A DNA stretch of 37,711 bases from the NCBI GenBank assembly GCA_027603945.1, contig JADIIU010000119.1, positions 1-37,711 on the forward strand, read 5' to 3'. The position numbers and the translations under genes are program-made. Shown here in pieces: positions 11,092-19,029 of this stretch (within the stretch, counting starts at the first letter, position 1; each line of letters begins with the position of its first letter). Under the pieces are notes generated by a model. It searched no databases, had not been told where the DNA came from, and worked only from the letters and a program-made list of their open reading frames with translations. The stretch comes from Terramyces sp. JEL0728 (taxonomy: Eukaryota; Chytridiomycota; Chytridiomycetes; Rhizophydiales; Terramycetaceae).

Positions 11092-12344
11092 ATGTCGTTT
11101 TTTGCGTCAAAGCCATACATAGTTGCAGTGGTTACTCTGGGAATATTTACGGATGCCTTTGCTTATGCGGTCTGCATTCCAAGTAGCATGTCTCTAACCC
11201 AGTATTTCCTTTTGTTATTCAAAAGTTTGGCGATGACAAAGACGTTGGATTATTAATTAGTTGCTTTTCAATCGGATTGCTCATTGGGTCGATTTCCTTT
11301 GGCATACTGGGAGATATATTGAACAGGCGGAAAACAATGGCTGGTGGACTAATAATTCTTGCAGCAGCTACGCTATTAATTGCGTTTGTGGAGGAGTATT
11401 GGTCAATTGCTTTGGGGAGATTTATTCAAGGACTCTCGTCCGGATCAATATGGGTGGTTGGATTAGCTTTGATTGTTGATACACACAATAAAGAGGAGCT
11501 AGGGATGGCAATGTCCATACCATTTACCGGATATACTTTGGGGACACTAATTGGCCCACTAGCAGGCGGCTATCTATATAAATACGGATATACAGTTCCA
11601 TTTTATTCGACTCTAGGACTTATTGGGTTGGATCTGGTAGGAAGATTGCTGTTAAAGGACCCCACTAAAGAAGTCCAGCAGGAAAAGATTACGTTTAAAG
11701 AATTTGCTGTTTCACTTCCGAAAAACAAACCACTAATGATACTGTTGCTATGCAGTCTGTTTGTTGGGGCGATAATTGGAAGTTTGGAAGTGTCAATGTC
11801 ATTGTATCTTCGTGATAACTATGGATTTACATCGGACCAGATTGGACTTGGGTTCTTGGCAATTGTGATTCCAGAAACCATCTTTTCTCCAATTTCTGGT
11901 TGGGTGTACGATAAATACGGATTTGGGAAAACCGCGATTGCTGGACTATCTGGCTGTACAGCGCTCTTAATTGTGTTGGGGTTCAATTTCAACTACCTGG
12001 TATTTGTAATCATACTTGCTTTAATGACATGCTTTTATTCCCTTTCGTTGGCGCCATTGCTACCAGAAATATCTACATGTGTATCTCCAGCAGCATATTC
12101 AAAAACATATGGAGTATTTAATTGCGCATATGGAGGAGGTTTCCTGCTTGGTCCATTTGTAGGAAGTGTCATATATGAATATTACGGCTGGCTGTGGCAG
12201 TGTATACTACTTTCAGCGATTACATTTATAGAAATATTTTTAGTGTATTATTATTTGGTACTGGTAAGAAGCACCGGCTTAGTCGATCCAGAATCGGATG
12301 AACAAACAGGGAGCTCTCCATCGATTCCAACAGACAAAATTTGA
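11092..12344 (+). CDS. major facilitator superfamily transporter, DHA1/VMAT-like
   Basis: Polytopic membrane transporter, 410 aa after removing one 20-nt intron (11183-11202, GTAGCATGTCTCTAACCCAG) in helix 1; splicing restores AVCIPIFPFVIQKFGDD. Twelve helices are apparent. The loop 2-3 signature GILGDILNRRKTMAGG and the helix 4 region GRFIQGLSSGSIWVVGLALI followed by DT are typical of drug:H+ antiporter-1 and vesicular amine transporter groups; motif C is seen as GYTLGTLIGPLAGGYLYKYG. A second half with GWVYDKYGFGKTAIAG mirrors the first. Substrate cannot be told from sequence. The C-terminal tail is short, polar and Ser/Pro-containing. Start at 11092 directly follows an AT-rich stretch shared with the divergent RING gene. 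Confidence 0.9.
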
Positions 12345-12487
12345 ATGCAATAAACAATTTAGATGCAGGCCATTTATTACACAGCATTTGATGCTCATAG
12401 CAGATTTTAAAGCACATTGCATCTATCTGCAGTAGTGTGTTTGCCCGCGGCTATTGATTAGTTACCATATCAGCTGAAGTTTCTAAA

Positions 12488-12683
12488 TCAATCAGAATTT
12501 CTTTTTAGAGACATGACCAATCTGGGCTGATCTTGAACAGAGCAATAGGAAATCAACTGAAAATGGCACTTGATTCCTTTTCTTTACTTGAGTAATCTTT
12601 TCATATTCACCATCTTGGTTTCTCTGAACAGAATGTTCTGAATTAAATTTCAAATTCCGCGGTGGCACTCTAATCATTTTCAT
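12488..12683 (-). CDS. tentative small gene, 58 aa, function unknown
   Basis: ATG at 12683 opens a frame (MKMIRVPPRNLKFNSEHSVQ...). Removing a 19-nt GT-AG intron at 12569-12587 (GTAAAGAAAAGGAATCAAG) leads to a 58-aa product whose second half reads CHFQLISYCSVQDQPRLVMS. Without splicing the frame ends at 63 aa; a 31-nt intron is also possible. The branch motif is weak, and there is no family I recognise. It would be divergent from the GATA gene across a 306-bp promoter region. Treat as a candidate only. Confidence 0.3.
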
Positions 12684-12702
12684 GGGGCAGATTGATTTTC
12701 CA

Positions 12703-12839
12703 AGATAAAAAAAAGTCAGATATTAAAATTAATTTTCTCATGAAATTAAAATGTTGATGTTGATACTATCTCTAAAATATCTGATTTGTGTCAACCGCAG
12801 TTATCAATCTGATCTGGGCTCACAAGGCTGATGTTATCG
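12703..12839. promoter_or_regulatory. cluster of GATA-factor-like sites upstream of the GATA gene
   Basis: Within 137 bp there are AGATAA at 12703-12708 (+), TCAGATAT at 12716-12723 (+), ATCAGATAT at 12777-12785 (-), TGATAA at 12801-12806 (-), ATCAGATT at 12806-12813 (-) and CGATAA at 12834-12839 (-). ATCWGATA-type sites are the reported targets of fungal SreA/Fep1-type GATA repressors, so autoregulation is a reasonable idea. The rest of 12684-12989 holds a CCAAT at 12905-12909 and a TATA box (next entry). Confidence 0.45.
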
Positions 12840-12948
12840 AGTTCGGAATTAGCCTATTTCGCTGATGGTAAGTTTCATCTGGATCAATGTGGCTTCTTTG
12901 GCAACCAATTAGGTAGCATGAATGGCGGATCCCATTAAATTAAATTCG

Positions 12949-12956
12949 TATAAAAG
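12949..12956 (+). promoter_or_regulatory. TATA box of the GATA-factor gene
   Basis: TATAAAAG lies 34 bp upstream of the ATG at 12990, which implies a very short 5' leader. It is the clearest TATA box on the plus strand in this part of the window. Confidence 0.65.
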
Positions 12957-12989
12957 CAGGTTCTCACTGTTCAACTAAACCCTTTCAAC

Positions 12990-13676
12990 ATGCAGGACCA
13001 TATACCAACTGATGTCAAGAATATATCCAGCGATAAACCGATAAGACAATGCACGGGTTGCGGTACCACTCAAACACCACTCTGGAGAAGATCAGAAACA
13101 GGTGCAATTGTCTGCAATGCTTGTGGCCTTTACCTCAAATCTAATCTGCGGAAACCAAAGAGAGATTCATCTTGTGAACTAGATGAACACAAGAATTTGC
13201 AATTCTACTGGAGCAATTCGGCTGACAGAAAGGACTATCCAACAAACCGATGCAATAACTGCTACACAACGGACACTCCACTTTGGCGACGAGATTTTGA
13301 AGGTACTTTTTATGTAACTGTAGGGAATAGTATCTGTAATGCCTGTGGATTGTACTACAAACTCCATGGGGCTCATCGACCAAAGGAAATGAAGAATCCA
13401 ATAATACGACGGAGGAAGCGAGCACAGATATCGCGGCGCTCGCCAGAGACTAGTATTTCCTCAATGGACAGTTTCGCATCATTAACACTCCCGCCAATCA
13501 GAAAAATGCCGGACATTTCAACTGATAGCGGGTACCTTCCCTCTCCTTGCCTATCTCCACAAAACAAAATAACAAAGACAGAATCACACGGTTTATTATG
13601 TTTGGCCGAAATAGCAACGCTTAGGAACAAAGAACTATCTCCGTCTATAATGTCTCTTTCAAATATCCTCAGCTAA
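12990..13676 (+). CDS. GATA-type transcription factor with two zinc fingers
   Basis: 221 aa after removing a 21-nt intron (13303-13323). Finger 1 (residues about 21-45) has CTGC-x17-CNAC with [13 protein letters not shown]; finger 2 (about 87-111) has CNNC-x17-CNAC with [13 protein letters not shown], the 17-residue loop appearing only after splicing. After finger 2, [16 protein letters not shown] and IIRRRKR match the DNA-contacting tail of fungal iron repressors (SreA, Fep1, Sfu1); finger 1 is followed by GLYLKSN. However, the Cys-rich linker that senses iron in those proteins is not present: the ~45 residues between fingers hold a single Cys. So the family is sure, the iron role is only inference. 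The C-terminal half is Ser/Pro-rich ([11 protein letters not shown]). Confidence 0.9.
   Translation: MQDHIPTDVKNISSDKPIRQCTGCGTTQTPLWRRSETGAIVCNACGLYLKSNLRKPKRDSSCELDEHKNLQFYWSNSADRKDYPTNRCNNCYTTDTPLWRRDFEGTFYVTVGNSICNACGLYYKLHGAHRPKEMKNPIIRRRKRAQISRRSPETSISSMDSFASLTLPPIRKMPDISTDSGYLPSPCLSPQNKITKTESHGLLCLAEIATLRNKELSPSIMSLSNILS
13303..13323 (+). other. 21-nt intron inside GATA finger 2, translatable if retained
   Basis: The intron starts GTACTTTTTATG, has GTAAC as branch-like motif and ends TGTAG. It is the only intron here whose length is a multiple of three and which contains no in-frame stop. Retention would insert seven residues into the zinc-finger loop (24 instead of 17 residues) without ending translation. 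Confidence 0.8.
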
Positions 13677-13683
13677 CTTTGTT

Positions 13684-13689
13684 AATAAA
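13684..13689 (+). terminator. AATAAA polyadenylation-type signal of the GATA gene
   Basis: AATAAA lies 7 bp after the TAA stop of the GATA gene. Similar signals follow GGT (20809-20814, 29605-29610), and ATAAA overlaps or follows the stops of SDHB and MFS, so 3' ends appear very short throughout. Confidence 0.5.
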
Positions 13690-13906
13690 ATGATTTTTCA
13701 ATGCACTGATTTTCATTACTGTATTTATGGTGACAGGAACAGACTGTGCACTTGATCTTTATTTAGCAAATCAACACATTAGTGGCAGTGAGCATTGCCA
13801 TGCCTGATTCTATTTTGTGTAATTGTCGGTCAGCAGCAATAAGATGAGCAAAGAAACAAATCACTATTCAATATTATTTATTAGTCTAGTATGGTATATA
13901 ATATAT

Positions 13907-14584
13907 CTATGCAAAAATAGATGAGAAACTATGAACAGGAGAAACTGATAGTAATCCGCTGGTAATTGACGGAGACGGAACGTGGAAATCGTCATCAGTG
14001 AAATGAAATAAATTAGTCGCAGTGGAAATTGCAGTTGGAACCCAAATTTCATAATCTTCCTTTTCCAAAAAACTTGGGACAAGTGACAGTGGGATATGAT
14101 GATCGGTTTTGATTTTCAATCCTTCCTTTCTGATCTTTCTTCGTTCATGCAGATTCTGAGATGGACTTTGTAAAACTTTGTAATGGATATTCAATTCTTC
14201 TGTCGATTGATGAGTGATTTTTAGAGAGAGCCGTTGATAATTCATATCCAGTCCTACTTCGAAATTTACTGTATTTACATTATTTTCAACAAAGTAGAAA
14301 CATGGCACTCTGAATTGCGACTCGAATGAATCGAACGAAGCCCAAACCGATACATTATTGATATTGTCTACGTCAAGTTGTCCGGCTATGGTTTTCTTTT
14401 TGATTTCCAAATTGCAGAGGGACTTGATTTTGGATTCCGCAGTTACTTTCCAAATAATTTCCTTTGAATTATTTTCTTCTTTTGTTCCAAGTGTGATATA
14501 TACAAGGTCGTTAGTATCGAGATCCACTGGCCGATCACTTGAATTAAAGTAACACGTCGTTACTAGAGTATCCGCAAACTTCAT
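13907..14584 (-). CDS. unrecognised 225-aa protein, copy 1
   Basis: Single-exon gene; I do not recognise the family. The product begins MKFADTLVTTCYFNSSDRPVDL, has alternating hydrophobic/polar stretches suggesting beta structure, a basic central stretch (LHERRKIRKEGLKIK, about residues 145-160) and ends VHSFSSIFA. No signal peptide or membrane segment is evident. That it is real is supported by the duplicate: copy 2 keeps the entire frame with one amino-acid change (K to R) while silent differences have accumulated. A TATAAAAGG lies 27-35 bp upstream of the ATG. The stop codon is 6 bp from the duplication edge. Confidence 0.75.
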   Translation of the reverse strand: MKFADTLVTTCYFNSSDRPVDLDTNDLVYITLGTKEENNSKEIIWKVTAESKIKSLCNLEIKKKTIAGQLDVDNINNVSVWASFDSFESQFRVPCFYFVENNVNTVNFEVGLDMNYQRLSLKITHQSTEELNIHYKVLQSPSQNLHERRKIRKEGLKIKTDHHIPLSLVPSFLEKEDYEIWVPTAISTATNLFHFTDDDFHVPSPSITSGLLSVSPVHSFSSIFA

Positions 14585-14610
14585 TAGAATGAAATCCGTC
14601 TGTTTTCTTT

Positions 14611-14619
14611 CCTTTTATA
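14611..14619 (-). promoter_or_regulatory. TATA box of the 225-aa gene, copy 1
   Basis: On the minus strand TATAAAAGG lies about 30 bp upstream of the ATG at 14584; the same box is at about 23469-23476 in copy 2. Further upstream, 14656-14673 is an 8-bp perfect inverted repeat (TGCTTTTT, two bases, AAAAAGCA), also kept in copy 2 (23513-23530), of unknown meaning. Confidence 0.6.
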
Positions 14620-14673
14620 CGAAATGTCGTCATCCAAGCCATCCACTGCTTTTTTTGCTTTTTCAAAAAAGCA

Positions 14674-15192
14674 TTACCCCTTGTGAAGATACAAGCGTTT
14701 CATTGGCCGAAAACTCCCACCTAAAACACAGGGTAAGGGTTTGACGTTCACAGTAATCAAAGCTCGTTAGCAAAGCGAAATCAAACAGAATGCTTCAATG
14801 ATCTGTTTTAATTCTCTATTCATTTGGATTTTTCTCGGTGTCCTTTCCAATACGATTTTATATAAAGATGCCAACCTTGGTAATTGCCATAGCTATTGAA
14901 GTACATTTAATCTCTTCTGCAATCTATTATTTCCAAATTTATTATTTTCAAAAGCAGTCCTTTAGTCCTTGAAAATGGTAGATTCGGTCCCTGGGTGAGA
15001 TTGTAAACGGTCAGTGGTGATAAGCTTGAAGGGAATTGCAAATTATAATTGCCGATTGGAGCGGTGGAGTTTCTTATTTGATTATCTGTTAAGCTGGTAC
15101 TTCTTTGCCAACCATTTCTTCCAAGCCTTGGACAGAAACAATTTAGACATTCTACTTGCACATTGATGCTTGTTTGCAAAACAAACTATTTA
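14674..15192. other. intergenic region, copy 1, rich in indels relative to copy 2
   Basis: The 225-aa gene promoter merges into the 3' flank of the peptidyl-tRNA hydrolase. A minus-strand frame at 15179-14907 (90 codons) is interrupted by frame-changing indels in copy 2, so I do not call it a gene. A 22-codon frame on the minus strand near 15151-15083 (MSKLFLSKAWKKWLAKKYQ...) is also shifted in copy 2. Confidence 0.5.
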
Positions 15193-15801
15193 TTAAATAC
15201 TTGCCGACTCTTCACAGCTTGATTTCTTGATCAGTTGGATCAAAGATTTGTGGAATAACGGAAACACCGTGGATTCAATGGCTTCTCGCTCAGTTGAATT
15301 AAACGGCGATAACACATAGGTATCGACTTGATCTCTATCTGCAGGCCTGTCAATACCAATGCGAATTCTTGGAAATTCAGCGGTATTTAAACAAGAAATT
15401 ACAGATTTAATTCCATTATGGCCATTCGCAGAACCTTTCTCTTTTACAGTAACCTTTCCCAGTTTCTTTTCCAAATCATCATGCACAAGAACCAACTGGT
15501 TATCTTTGAAATTATAATGCCGCATTGCTTTGGATATCTGCACGCCATTTCTATTCATGTATTCCTTTGGTTTGAAAAATACAACCCGTCGTTCCCAGTT
15601 TCCTTTATCCCCCACATCAATTCCTCTGACTATGCCTTCTGCTATCCATCCACCTATTTTTTTGTTCAATGACCATGCATTTGGTCCAAGCAAGATATTT
15701 ACAGAGTAGTCCAGGGCAATCCATCCCATATTATGTCTTGTAGATTGAAGGGTGTGATTTCCTAGCCCAGCAAACAGCATTTGAATGGAAAATTGTTTCA
15801 T
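15193..15801 (-). CDS. PTH1: peptidyl-tRNA hydrolase (Pth1 family), copy 1
   Basis: Releases peptides from peptidyl-tRNA that drops off the ribosome; eukaryotic Pth1 proteins of bacterial type act mainly in mitochondria. 202 aa from ATG at 15801, the family's usual size. Key residues are present: Asn in GLGNHTLQ, catalytic His in STRHNMG, YMNRNG loop, Asp in VHDDLEKKLGK, and NGHNGIKSV with the second conserved Asn; then FPRIRIGIDRP and VDTYVLSPF. An upstream in-frame ATG at 15864 would add 21 residues with a basic character (possible targeting sequence), but copy 2 is frameshifted there, so I prefer 15801. No intron. Divergent from SDHB across 151 bp, possibly a shared promoter of two mitochondrial genes. 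Confidence 0.92.
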   Translation of the reverse strand: MKQFSIQMLFAGLGNHTLQSTRHNMGWIALDYSVNILLGPNAWSLNKKIGGWIAEGIVRGIDVGDKGNWERRVVFFKPKEYMNRNGVQISKAMRHYNFKDNQLVLVHDDLEKKLGKVTVKEKGSANGHNGIKSVISCLNTAEFPRIRIGIDRPADRDQVDTYVLSPFNSTEREAIESTVFPLFHKSLIQLIKKSSCEESASI

Positions 15802-15952
15802 TGCAACTTTAAACAAGTAAGCCACACCAACTCTACTAGTAAGTTCTTTCCATTGCTTTTTCATTTTTTTATTTGTTGATTTGATGCATATGTTGAAATG
15901 ATCATGCGGTCGTGTGTTTTTTGTTTTTCCTCACTCACTTTTTGTCATCAAG

Positions 15953-16811
15953 ATGCAGAGAGGATTGAATTTAGTAAAAGTATTTAATAAACCAGATTCA
16001 AAAGAGTGCATTTCATGCAACCGCTTTTGCCAGACTCGCCTCAGAAGCACCAGCAAAAGCACCATTGATGAAAACCTTCCAAATTTACAGATGGGTAATA
16101 CAACTCTAACGGCAGAATCCAGATACACCAGAAGTAAAGCCAAAATTACAGACTTATCAAATCAATTTAAACGACTGCGGACCTATGACTCTTGATGCGA
16201 TTATTAAAATCAAAAATGAAATTGACCCAACTCTCACTTTCAGAAGATCTTGCCGTGAAGGAATTTGCGGTTCTTGCGCAATGAATATCGACGGAGGAAA
16301 TACACTCGCTTGTTTATCAAGAATTGACAGGGACGCTTCAAAAGTATTGAAAATTTACCCTCTTCCACACACCTATGTCGTAAAGGATCTTGTCCCTGAC
16401 TTGACCAACTTTTACAGACAATACAAGTCAATTGAGCCGTATTTGAAGCAAAAAACTCCTCCTCCAGAGCGTGAAAATCTGCAATCTATTGAAGAAAGAA
16501 AGAAGCTTGACGGTCTTTATGAATGTATCTTGTGTGCTTGCTGCTCAACCTCCTGCCCAAGTTACTGGTGGAACAGGTAATGAAAAATCTAATTTAGTGA
16601 TAAATACCTTGGCCCAGCTGTATTGATGCAAGCTTACCGTTGGATCATTGATTCGCGTGATCAATTCTCTGCTGAGCGTCGTTTGGCATTGCAAGATCCA
16701 TTCTCAGTATATCGTTGCCACACCATCATGAACTGTGCAAGAACTTGTCCTAAAGGGCTGAACCCTGGGCTGGCTATTGCTGAAATTAAGAAGCAGATGG
16801 CTTTTGATTAA
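15953..16811 (+). CDS. SDH2: succinate dehydrogenase iron-sulfur subunit (SDHB), copy 1
   Basis: Electron-carrying subunit of respiratory complex II in the mitochondrial inner membrane, between the flavoprotein and ubiquinone. Three introns (15974-15995, 16095-16115, 16577-16597; 22, 21, 21 nt) are removed to give 264 aa. The mitochondrial presequence [20 protein letters not shown] is assembled only after the first splice, and [17 protein letters not shown] only after the second. All clusters are ligated: [2Fe-2S] [22 protein letters not shown]; [4Fe-4S] [17 protein letters not shown]; [3Fe-4S] [17 protein letters not shown] with the shared Cys. A complete second gene lies at 24777-25635. An ATAAAA overlaps the stop codon. 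Confidence 0.96.
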
Positions 16812-16999
16812 ATAAAATACTCATTCAATTGTTGATCTCATAGTTGCATAGCTATATCTTTTTTTCATATCCTGGGAGATTTTGAATCAGCCGAGGAGAG
16901 GCATGAAATACCCATAGTGAACAGTAGCGATTGTATTCATGAAATTTCATTAAGCAGAAGCAAACAGAAAAAGTTTAAAAACCAATCACAAAAATTAGT

Positions 17000-17458
17000 A
17001 TGAGCACCGATCCAGAAGAGAGCCGACAGACATTTACAAGCGACGAAACAGGGCACGATGAACCATGTCTATCCGATTTATATGCACTACTGCAAACATC
17101 GATATCCACACTAGAAAAATCACCACACCAGTCAATTGATACCCTAACGCTACTGATGGAACAGGTTTGCGCTCAACAAGAAGTATTGCAATCTTCTTCG
17201 GCGTACCAAGAACGCCTGGAATTTTGGCGACAAGTGAATGAAACGTGGTTGTATGTAATTGACTCGGCAATGAAAACCAAAGTACTTGAACGTGGCGATT
17301 GGCGAGCAGTTTGCGAAACCGTCGTAGCCGTTGGAAACGTACTATCTTTATACGGCATGGTAGAGTAAGCATGTTACTGATCTAGTTATCCAATGGGGTT
17401 TGCGGAAGCAAGGATAGTTCAGGCTATATGTAGAGGATTGGCAGATATATCAAGTTAG
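17000..17458 (+). CDS. unrecognised 145-aa helical protein, copy 1
   Basis: No family recognised. One 21-nt intron (17365-17385) lies close to the 3' end; splicing replaces the end GMVE-stop by GMVDYPMGFAEARIVQAICRG and a few more residues, total 145 aa. The N-terminus is polar and acidic; the rest looks helical (LSDLYALLQTSISTLEK, ERLEFWRQVNETWLYVIDSA, WRAVCETVVAVGNVLSLYG). The two copies encode identical proteins, which argues for a functional product. It is convergent with MNN1-A, whose stop is only 20 bp away. The unspliced mRNA would encode 122 aa, lacking the last helix. Confidence 0.72.
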
Positions 17459-17478
17459 CAATAATAAATTAATATTCC

Positions 17479-18893
17479 CTAGTTTATTGAATCGTCGAAA
17501 TTCAAGTTTTCTGAATTAATAAAATCGATTGAATTTTGGATGTATGCTTGCTGAATAGGAGAGAATTGCCGGGCTTCCTTTGGCGATGATACGCAAACGT
17601 AGCTGGGTGATTTGCCAGTAAAGAGGTAGCTGGATTTGCTGCTGCCGATGTTGTAGTGCGTAAATGTACCCAAGCCTTCTCCTTTACGGAATTTTGTATT
17701 TACATACCCGCCATTGGCCCATCCAGGTAGCCCATTTTCAGCCAGATGTATCATTTGTTCGCTACAAACTCTAGAATTCAGCTCGAGTTTGTCCGCGATC
17801 CCCATTGAGCCTGGTAGACTCTGTTCAAATTCAAAATCAGACTCAACCGCCGTGAATCCAATCCAAAAAGTTTCCTTGTCTATGATTAAAGTGTGCTACC
17901 TCCGTGGAATAACTTGTACATCACCTGTTTAATTAGCCCGCTATTTAATACACATGTAGCTAATAGCCCCATAAAAGATGCAGATTTATCCATAACAATT
18001 AGTCCAGATTCTTGAAAGTGCTGCGCTTCATGCGATAAAATAGCAGTGTTTTTTACTTTTTCTGGTATAAATCCACCAAACAAGCTTTGAGCTGCTAGTA
18101 CCGAAGTGATTGAAGCCGAGAATACCGGCCTGTCTTTGAAAAATAGTGCTCTATGCTGACGGTACAAGTCGCCTTCAAAGAACGTTTCTGGTGGTTGCAA
18201 AAAGATGGTGTCCGCGTCAATCATTATAACTTGTTCAAAGCTAGAAATTAGGGTAGCAAATGGTTTAGCATCCCATCCAGTCAATTCCAAAACAGAGTTG
18301 TCAAATACTTGCGACAAGTCAATGACTTTAAGATTGGAAACCGTCATCAGCCATTTCCTATTTGATTCACTTAAATCGCCGTCTCCGATATAAAACGCTT
18401 CTATTGGCAATGTTGAATTATAAACTTTTCTAATGATTTGTGCGGTTGCGTATGCCATTGTGGTGTACCTATCATTCACGCAAAAAACAATTCCTTTCCC
18501 AGAGTATGAGTTTCGCAAGTGGATTGAAGAGTTGAAGCTCTTTTTGATAAACCCAACTAATCCAGCTTCAATAATCTTGTATTCTGGCTGGAATGACTCT
18601 ATATCTGTGTTGTTTATCGAGACTTGTTTCCAGATGTTCTCATGGTAAACCTTGAACGTACGCAGATAGTTGCCAATTGCCAAAAAATCTCCAGGTTCAT
18701 GAGTTGGCTGATATTTCAAGATTTCTCGATCTTGTTCTGAAATGTTGATTTCTACTTTTGGCTTTCCCAGTTTAGCTGAATTGAATTGATCCCAGTGGGC
18801 TTTAATCACTGTAAATTGCCGCAAAACAAACGCGGTAATTAGTATGATTAGTATATATTTTGTCCATCTCTTTCGCTTCATCATGATTTTCAT
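17479..18893 (-). CDS. GT71 alpha-mannosyltransferase, MNN1 family, paralog A copy 1
   Basis: Type II Golgi membrane enzyme that adds terminal mannose to N- and O-glycans using GDP-mannose. 464 aa after removing one 20-nt intron (17880-17899, GTAGCACACTTTAATCATAG) that interrupts the HG-DKETFWIGF motif. N-terminus MKIMMKRKRWTKYILIILIT is a basic cytosolic tip plus signal anchor. Family blocks: YSGKGIVFCVNDRYTTMAYA, IRKVYNSTLPIEAFYIGDGD, WDAKPFATLISSFEQVIMIDADTIFL (DxD metal-binding), QESGLIVMDKSASF, GLLATCVLNS, then the NGG motif in PGWANGGYVN. Divergent from GGT across 136 bp. More diverged from B, C and D than they are from each other by eye. Confidence 0.92.
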
Positions 18894-19029
18894 TTTAATT
18901 CGCGTAAACCTATTGTTTATGCGTGTCAGCTACAAACGTGTTGCATCATTCACAAAAGCTATCTTCTTTTGTAATTACTGGTGCCGATTTCATTGGGTTT
19001 GAATTCGGCCAAGGGCCATTTATTTTTCC

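Noticed and set aside
13864..14082. 72-codon minus-strand frame crossing the left duplication edge
   Set aside because: It overlaps the 225-aa gene in another frame and its end differs between the units because of the junction; no motif.
14656..14673. 8-bp inverted repeat as a transcription terminator
   Set aside because: It is upstream of a gene start, made of A/T runs, and eukaryotic genes do not use hairpin terminators; listed only as a palindrome in the promoter.
14907..15179. 90-codon minus-strand frame downstream of PTH
   Set aside because: Several indels not divisible by three break it in unit 2, unlike every accepted gene in the block.
16623..16811. separate ferredoxin-like small protein
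   Set aside because: It is the last exon of SDHB, joined by the 21-nt intron at 16577-16597.
17034..17372. 112-codon minus-strand frame, kept in both units (25846-26184)
   Set aside because: Antisense to the 145-aa gene, which has a start context, an intron and a longer spliced frame; no similarity recognised in the antisense frame.
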